Shown: positions 6,339 to 10,104 of the stretch, piece after piece
How the letters are laid out: each line of letters starts with the position of its first letter
Numbering within the stretch: position 1 is the first letter of the stretch
DNA from: Oceanospirillaceae bacterium UBA2001
GTDB lineage: Bacteria > Pseudomonadota > Gammaproteobacteria > Pseudomonadales > Balneatricaceae
Reading direction: 5' to 3'
Length of the DNA: 10,104 nt
Assembly (NCBI GenBank): GCA_002335115.1
Contig: DDCR01000065.1
Location: forward strand, 27,434 to 37,537
Notes under the pieces: generated by a model
Told to the model about the DNA's origin: nothing
The model's database searches: none
The model's input: only the letters and a program-made list of their open reading frames with translations
Position numbers and translations under genes: made by a program

Positions 6339-7529
6339 ATGAGAGATGTTGTAATTACGTCTGGAGTCAGAACGGCCATTGGTGATTTTGGTGGTGCTCT
6401 ATCTGGTATCCCACCCTGTGATTTAGCCATTGCTGTGGCTATTGAAGCGATTGCTCGTGCGGGCGTTGAGGCCCATAGGATAGACCAATCTGTGTTTGGC
6501 AACGTTATACACACTGAACCTCGCGACATGTATTTATCAAGGGTTGCTGCCATGGGTGCAGGTATGCCACCAGCATCGACCGCGCTCACGCTCAATCGGC
6601 TGTGTGGAAGTGGTTTGCAAGCCGTGGTTACGGGAGCAGAACAAATAATGCTGGGTAATGCTGAGATGGTTCTCGCCGGTGGAGCTGAAAATATGAGCCG
6701 AGTAGGGCATATGATCAATGCCGCCCGATTTGGGATTAAAATGGGCGATGTTACCGCCGTTGATATGATGACAGGTGCATTGACTGATCCTTTTGGGCAT
6801 GGGCACATGGGAGTCACTGCAGAAAACATTGCCACAGCAAGTGGTATTGATCGTGCAGCGCAGGATGCTTTAGCGATGGAGAGTCATCGCCGTGCAGGAG
6901 TCGCCATTAATGCAGGGTGGTTCAAGGAACAGATCCTCCCATTAATGGTTAAAAAAGGTCGCCAAGAAGTGGTCTTCGACACAGATGAACACGTGCGCGC
7001 TGATATCTCTAGTTTAGACCTGCAAAAACTACGCGCTGCTTTCAAAAAAAATGGATCTGTCACGGCTGGAAATGCCTCAGGCATTAACGACGCTGCAGCT
7101 GCACTTACTCTTGCGTCAGAAGACACTGTTAACACCTATGGTCTGCCCAAACTCGCTATTATGCGGGCTTCGGCTGTGAGTGGTGTAGCTCCAGAGTTAA
7201 TGGGCATGGGCCCAGTTACAGCAGTCAAGTTGGCTTGCAGTCACGCTGGGTTAAATGTCGCTGATATGTCCTGCATAGAATCCAACGAAGCATTTGCTGC
7301 CCAAGCATGCGCCGTAGCCAGCGAACTGGGCTTTGCAGCCGAGATTACTAATCCCAATGGAGGGGCTATTGCTCTTGGTCATCCCGTGGGGGCATCGGGT
7401 GCCATTATTTTGATTAAACTTATGTATGAACTGCGCCGCACAGGTGGCCGTTATGGTTTAGCCACAATGTGTATTGGAGGAGGCCAAGGCATTGCCGTAA
7501 TCATAGAAAATCCAGAGGCTAAAGTATAA
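6339..7529 (+). CDS. thiolase, acetyl-CoA acetyltransferase / beta-ketothiolase (BktB-like)
   Basis: A 396-residue type II (biosynthetic-like) thiolase that condenses or cleaves 3-ketoacyl-CoA in the cytosol. All catalytic elements are present: nucleophilic Cys89 in LNRLCGSGLQAV, NEAFAAQ (316-322), His348 in NPNGGAIALGHPVGASGA and Cys378 in MCIGGGQG. DPFGHGHMGVTAENIA (150-165) and FDTDEHVRAD (213-222) resemble BktB beta-ketothiolases, which accept C4-C5 ketoacyl-CoA, rather than long-chain FadA. Length is normal. It is transcribed alone, divergent from lysR1 and convergent with the GcvA-like regulator. In context it could perform the last cleavage to acetyl-CoA or propionyl-CoA in the island's pathway (inference). 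No dehydrogenase or hydratase of beta-oxidation lies in the window. Confidence 0.92.
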   Translation: MRDVVITSGVRTAIGDFGGALSGIPPCDLAIAVAIEAIARAGVEAHRIDQSVFGNVIHTEPRDMYLSRVAAMGAGMPPASTALTLNRLCGSGLQAVVTGAEQIMLGNAEMVLAGGAENMSRVGHMINAARFGIKMGDVTAVDMMTGALTDPFGHGHMGVTAENIATASGIDRAAQDALAMESHRRAGVAINAGWFKEQILPLMVKKGRQEVVFDTDEHVRADISSLDLQKLRAAFKKNGSVTAGNASGINDAAAALTLASEDTVNTYGLPKLAIMRASAVSGVAPELMGMGPVTAVKLACSHAGLNVADMSCIESNEAFAAQACAVASELGFAAEITNPNGGAIALGHPVGASGAIILIKLMYELRRTGGRYGLATMCIGGGQGIAVIIENPEAKV

Positions 7530-7547
7530 AGATACAACCCCAGCATT

Positions 7548-7563
7548 GGTCTTCGAGACCTTT
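7548..7563. terminator. possible shared terminator between thiolase and lysR2
   Basis: In the 32-base convergent gap, GGTCT-TCG-AGACC forms an exact 5-bp stem with a 3-base loop, followed by TTT on the plus strand. The T-run is short and nothing comparable follows on the minus strand. It is best read as a weak terminator for the thiolase gene. Confidence 0.4.
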
Positions 7564-8470
7564 AGTTAGACGGCGTGTTTGCCGCTTCTTCTTCTAACCA
7601 TCGGCACACTGTTTCAACATCTGGGTTTTTCCTCATACCAGGGCGTGTAAGTAAGTGGTAAGTCCGTTTTGGTGTGAGTGTGATATCCATAGGGCATATC
7701 AGTCTTCCTTCATCTACCTCGGTTTGAATAAAAGGAAATATACCTAATGCTACCCCATGGCCATCTATAGCAGCTTGCAGGATCACATTAGAGTCTTCGA
7801 TTGTGGTTTCGTCTATAAAGTTTAGCCCTGGTGACTCTGGAAGCCCTGCTAAGTTTAGCCAATCATCCCATTCGCTGCGATCACTGTGGTGTAAAATAGT
7901 GAATCGCAAGAGGTCTATAGGCTTATCAAACCCTCCTTTTTGCTTTGCTAAATGGGGGCTCAAAACTGGCAAATAACGGATGTTTAACAAATGGGTTGAT
8001 TCCAGTCCTGGCCAATTACCCTCACCCCAATCCACCGCAGCATCGGCATTCATATTTTCTGCGACGGATATACGCGACCCATGATGCAGTACAAGTTCAA
8101 TATCAGGATGCTGCCGACGAAAGCGATTGAGTCGTGGGATGAGCCAGCGTGATGCAAAAATAGGCCCAGCCTCCAAAGTGACTGTTTTTTTGGCCATAGT
8201 TACGTGCGCCTCAATTTCAGCCTTAATATCGCCAAAAGCTCGGTTCACAGTCTGTGCTAAGGAACGGCCAACCTCTGTAAGCACCAACTGGCGAGTTTTG
8301 CGAATAAATAATTGGCAGCCCCAGTCACGTTCCAGTTTTCTGATCTGGTTACTCACTGTGGTTGGAGTGACGCTGAGTTCTTGGGCTGCTAACTTAAAAC
8401 TTTGTAGTCTTGCAGCCACTTCAAAGGTTCGTAGAGCAGCTAGGGGAAGACGTCTAAACTGATTATTCAA
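7562..8470 (-). CDS. LysR-family regulator, GcvA-like (lysR2)
   Basis: About 302 residues. Winged helix-turn-helix at the N-terminus (LPLAALRTFEVAARLQSFKL, then TPTTVSNQIRKLERDWGCQLF) and a co-inducer domain. GcvA-subfamily marks are the 'RLPLAALRTFEAAAR'-type start, FASRWLIPRLNRFRRQHPDI and ADAAVDWGEGNWPGLE. GcvA controls glycine-cleavage genes in E. coli; here the neighbour is a GcvT paralogue, so the pairing is logical. TTG 8470 has GAGGTG 6 bases upstream and is preferred. A GTG at 8479 overlaps that ribosome site and would add three residues. It is divergent from the gcvT-like gene with about 137 bases between starts, the usual LysR arrangement for control of the partner. The effector is unknown. 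Confidence 0.88.
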   Translation of the reverse strand: MNNQFRRLPLAALRTFEVAARLQSFKLAAQELSVTPTTVSNQIRKLERDWGCQLFIRKTRQLVLTEVGRSLAQTVNRAFGDIKAEIEAHVTMAKKTVTLEAGPIFASRWLIPRLNRFRRQHPDIELVLHHGSRISVAENMNADAAVDWGEGNWPGLESTHLLNIRYLPVLSPHLAKQKGGFDKPIDLLRFTILHHSDRSEWDDWLNLAGLPESPGLNFIDETTIEDSNVILQAAIDGHGVALGIFPFIQTEVDEGRLICPMDITLTPKRTYHLLTRPGMRKNPDVETVCRWLEEEAANTPSN

Positions 8471-8607
8471 GTTAAACACCTCATTTATAAATGTTATTAA
8501 CTTTATCTATATGTTTAAAAAAAATCGTTTGTACGGCCTAGATTAATGGTTAATTATAAACAGCACAACCCTACACATAATTTTAACTTAGGCTATAGAC
8601 TCTTAAT
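8471..8607. promoter_or_regulatory. divergent promoter region with candidate LysR dyad
   Basis: An A+T-rich gap between the GcvA-like regulator and the GcvT-like gene. It holds an exact inverted repeat ATTAA-TGG-TTAAT (8542-8554). Two plus-strand -10-like boxes, TATAAA (8555-8560) and TATAGA (8594-8599), lack a convincing -35, as expected for an activator-dependent promoter. If TATAGA is used, transcription would start near 8606 and the dyad would be centred near -58, close to the usual LysR recognition position. Confidence 0.4.
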
Positions 8608-9861
8608 ATGCATGACTCTCTAAAAAAGCTCCGGTTTTCCGTAGTCCCTTTGCCCATCGAAGGTGATCGGCCCGTTGAACTAGCAAGAAGCATTTCTATT
8701 CACCCACTGACTTATCAAGAATTACCCTATAACCCTGAGTATTCGCTCTATGCTGGGCGCTTAAATCCTGAAAAACTTACCAACGCAACACCAGATGAAA
8801 TGTACTGGAAAGTCCGGCAAGAGCTAACTTTTCGTCATACGGGTGAATACCCTTATGAAATATCAGGGCCAGATGCGCTCAAACTGCTACAGCGTATTTT
8901 TCCCCGCGATGTGTCTAAGGTTAACAAAGGGCGTTGTTCATACCAATTTGCCTGTTACCACGATGGTGGCATTATTACAGATGGCGTGCTGCTTCGGGTT
9001 GAAGACGATAAATATTGGTTCGCCCAAGCTGATGGTGACTTATTTAACTGGTATAAAGCCCATTCTGAAGGCCTTGATGTGACCATAAGTGACCCTGATG
9101 TATGGGTTAGTCAGGTTGCTGGCCCACGATCGATGGAACTGTTGGAACGGTTAATTGATGGCCCCATGCCACAATGGCGTTATTTTGATTGGATCGAAGT
9201 CACTATCGCCGGTGAGCAGGTGCTGATTAGTCGGACAGGCTTTACCAACGAACTTGGCTGGGAGGTTTATTTCCGTCCTCAAAATAACAGTGAAATGCTG
9301 GGTGACTTGATCCTTGAAGAAGGCAGCAAAATGGGCATGATCCTAACGGCTACACCCGGCAACAGGTGCAGAAGGATTGAGGCAGGTTTACTGTCTGCGG
9401 GTCAGGACTTCACTAGCAATACGACCCCATTTGTGGTCGGCTTGGGCCGCTTTATAGATTTTGAAAAAGGTGATTTTATTGGCCGCAAGGCACTAATGGC
9501 GGCGGGTAAGGAAAACCAAAGTTGGGGTATTCGAGTGGAAGGTGGAACTGCAGTTCGTGGTGACACCCTTGAATATCAAGGACAGCCCATTGGCCGAGTC
9601 ACTTCCAGTACATGGTCTCCTTTTCAAGTTTGTGGTGTTGGTATTGTGCTGCTTAATAGTACTGACTTTAGCCCAGGTTCTGTAGTGGACGTAAAATGCT
9701 CAGATGGCCAATTACATCAAGCCCAGCTTTGCACTTTACCGATGTATGATCCCCAAGGGGAAGTTGTTCGAGGCACCAACTCAACGATTCCGGCAGGCCC
9801 AGAACCATGGGCTGGGATATCTGCAATGACGGCTATCGGGTCTAAAACCGAAAACGCTTAG
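8608..9861 (+). CDS. GcvT-family aminomethyltransferase/demethylase, second type
   Basis: A 417-residue GcvT-like protein, likely a THF-dependent methyl or aminomethyl transferase in the cytosol. Folate-binding domain about 60-275: YEISGPDALKLLQRIFPRDV (83-102), GGIITDGVLLRVEDDKYWF (120-138, with Asp125 at the catalytic-acid position of GcvT), RTGFTNELGWEVYF (209-222) and CRRIEAGLLSAG (254-265). GcvT_C barrel about 278-378 (GLGRFIDFEKGDFIGRKAL, later GRVTSSTWSP). It differs from the other GcvT-type protein here by an N-terminal extension of about 60 residues and a tail of about 40 after CTLPMYDP. No gcvH, gcvP or lpd is near, so it is not the glycine-cleavage T protein. A demethylase for a methylated amine, sulfonium or ether (LigM/DesA- or DmdA-type chemistry) is more likely. 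ATG 8608 lacks a good ribosome site; AGG lies 14 bases ahead. The next gene follows after 10 bases. Confidence 0.85.
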   Translation: MHDSLKKLRFSVVPLPIEGDRPVELARSISIHPLTYQELPYNPEYSLYAGRLNPEKLTNATPDEMYWKVRQELTFRHTGEYPYEISGPDALKLLQRIFPRDVSKVNKGRCSYQFACYHDGGIITDGVLLRVEDDKYWFAQADGDLFNWYKAHSEGLDVTISDPDVWVSQVAGPRSMELLERLIDGPMPQWRYFDWIEVTIAGEQVLISRTGFTNELGWEVYFRPQNNSEMLGDLILEEGSKMGMILTATPGNRCRRIEAGLLSAGQDFTSNTTPFVVGLGRFIDFEKGDFIGRKALMAAGKENQSWGIRVEGGTAVRGDTLEYQGQPIGRVTSSTWSPFQVCGVGIVLLNSTDFSPGSVVDVKCSDGQLHQAQLCTLPMYDPQGEVVRGTNSTIPAGPEPWAGISAMTAIGSKTENA

Positions 9862-9871
9862 GTTGATTAAA

Positions 9872-10104
9872 ATGACTGCTGAAAAAAGTAAAAATAATAA
9901 AGCCCCATTAGATAAATTACGCGTATTAGATATTGCTACATTTATCGCCGCCCCTTTTTGTGGCGTTATTCTTGCTGATTTTGGAGCAGAGGTCCTAAAG
10001 ATAGAAAAACCTGGCGAAGGCGATCCCTTACGAAAGTTTGGCACCCCAGTAGAGCCTGAACAAGATACTTTTGTCTGGTTGACAGAGGCGCGCAACAAAA
10101 AATC
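9872..10104 (+). CDS. CaiB/BaiF class III CoA-transferase, N-terminal part (runs off right edge)
   Basis: The first 77 codons are visible and open to the right edge. After a short polar leader (MTAEKSKNNKAP) come LDKLRVLDIATFIAAPFCG and ILADFGAEVLKIEKPGEGDPLR, the hallmark N-terminus of formyl-CoA/carnitine CoA-transferases (consensus 'VLDLT..iAGP..g..LaDlGAeVIKVE.P..GD..R'). Such enzymes move CoA between carboxylic acids; DddD, which acts on DMSP, also contains this fold. ATG 9872 follows the GcvT-like stop by 10 bases, with AGG overlapping that stop 9 bases ahead, so the two genes form one operon. The likely role is CoA activation of the acid left after demethylation (inference). The catalytic Asp region lies beyond the edge. 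Confidence 0.85.
   Translation, partial: MTAEKSKNNKAPLDKLRVLDIATFIAAPFCGVILADFGAEVLKIEKPGEGDPLRKFGTPVEPEQDTFVWLTEARNKK

Noticed and set aside
6290..6835. 181-codon minus-strand frame opposite the thiolase gene
   Set aside because: Shadow of the conserved thiolase coding sequence; composition is typical of an antisense frame.
9781..10098. 105-codon minus-strand frame at the right end
   Set aside because: Covers the end of the GcvT-like gene and the CaiB/BaiF start, both recognisable on the plus strand.
1..10104. CRISPR arrays, tRNA/rRNA genes, insertion sequences, attachment sites
   Set aside because: No regularly spaced repeats, cloverleaf-type sequence, transposase or integrase reading frames, or long terminal repeats were found on reading the window.

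Overview
The window reads as chromosomal DNA of a Gram-negative bacterium. A marine gammaproteobacterium or a similar heterotroph is the most likely source. That is inferred from moderate G+C, compact operons, several LysR regulators and a DmdA-like demethylase, a family best known from DMSP-using marine bacteria. No rRNA, tRNA, phage, IS or CRISPR sequence is visible. The region is a catabolic island.

Layout, minus strand, read right to left: a LysR regulator (lysR1, 6059-5139); a 137-bp gap holding a strong core promoter embedded in an imperfect palindrome; then a tight four-gene operon. The operon encodes an FMN-dependent alpha-hydroxy-acid oxidase/dehydrogenase (5001-3808), a ThDP-dependent acetolactate-synthase/decarboxylase-type enzyme (3775-2045), a small transthyretin/5-hydroxyisourate-hydrolase-like protein (2045-1707) and a DmdA-like GcvT-family demethylase (1707-595). 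The last two junctions are one-base TAATG overlaps. A weak hairpin follows, then the start of an EamA/DMT permease (489 to the left edge, partial).

Layout, right half: a BktB-like thiolase on the plus strand (6339-7529), a GcvA-type LysR on the minus strand (8470-7562), and, divergent from it, a second and different GcvT-family protein (8608-9861). That gene is followed after 10 bases by the start of a CaiB/BaiF class III CoA-transferase (9872 to the right edge, partial).

How the genes may work together (inference): the two GcvT-family enzymes probably move a methyl group from a methylated substrate to tetrahydrofolate. The hydroxy-acid oxidase would make a 2-keto acid for the ThDP enzyme to cleave or decarboxylate, as in the mandelate pathway. 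The HIUase-like protein may open a ring or hydrolyse an amide. CoA-transferase and thiolase would carry the remaining acid to acyl-CoA and acetyl-CoA. The substrate cannot be named from sequence. The most unusual element is a DmdA-like demethylase translationally coupled to an HIUase-fold protein that lacks the signature C-terminal YRGS, in the same operon as oxidase and ThDP-lyase genes. I know of no described pathway with this combination.
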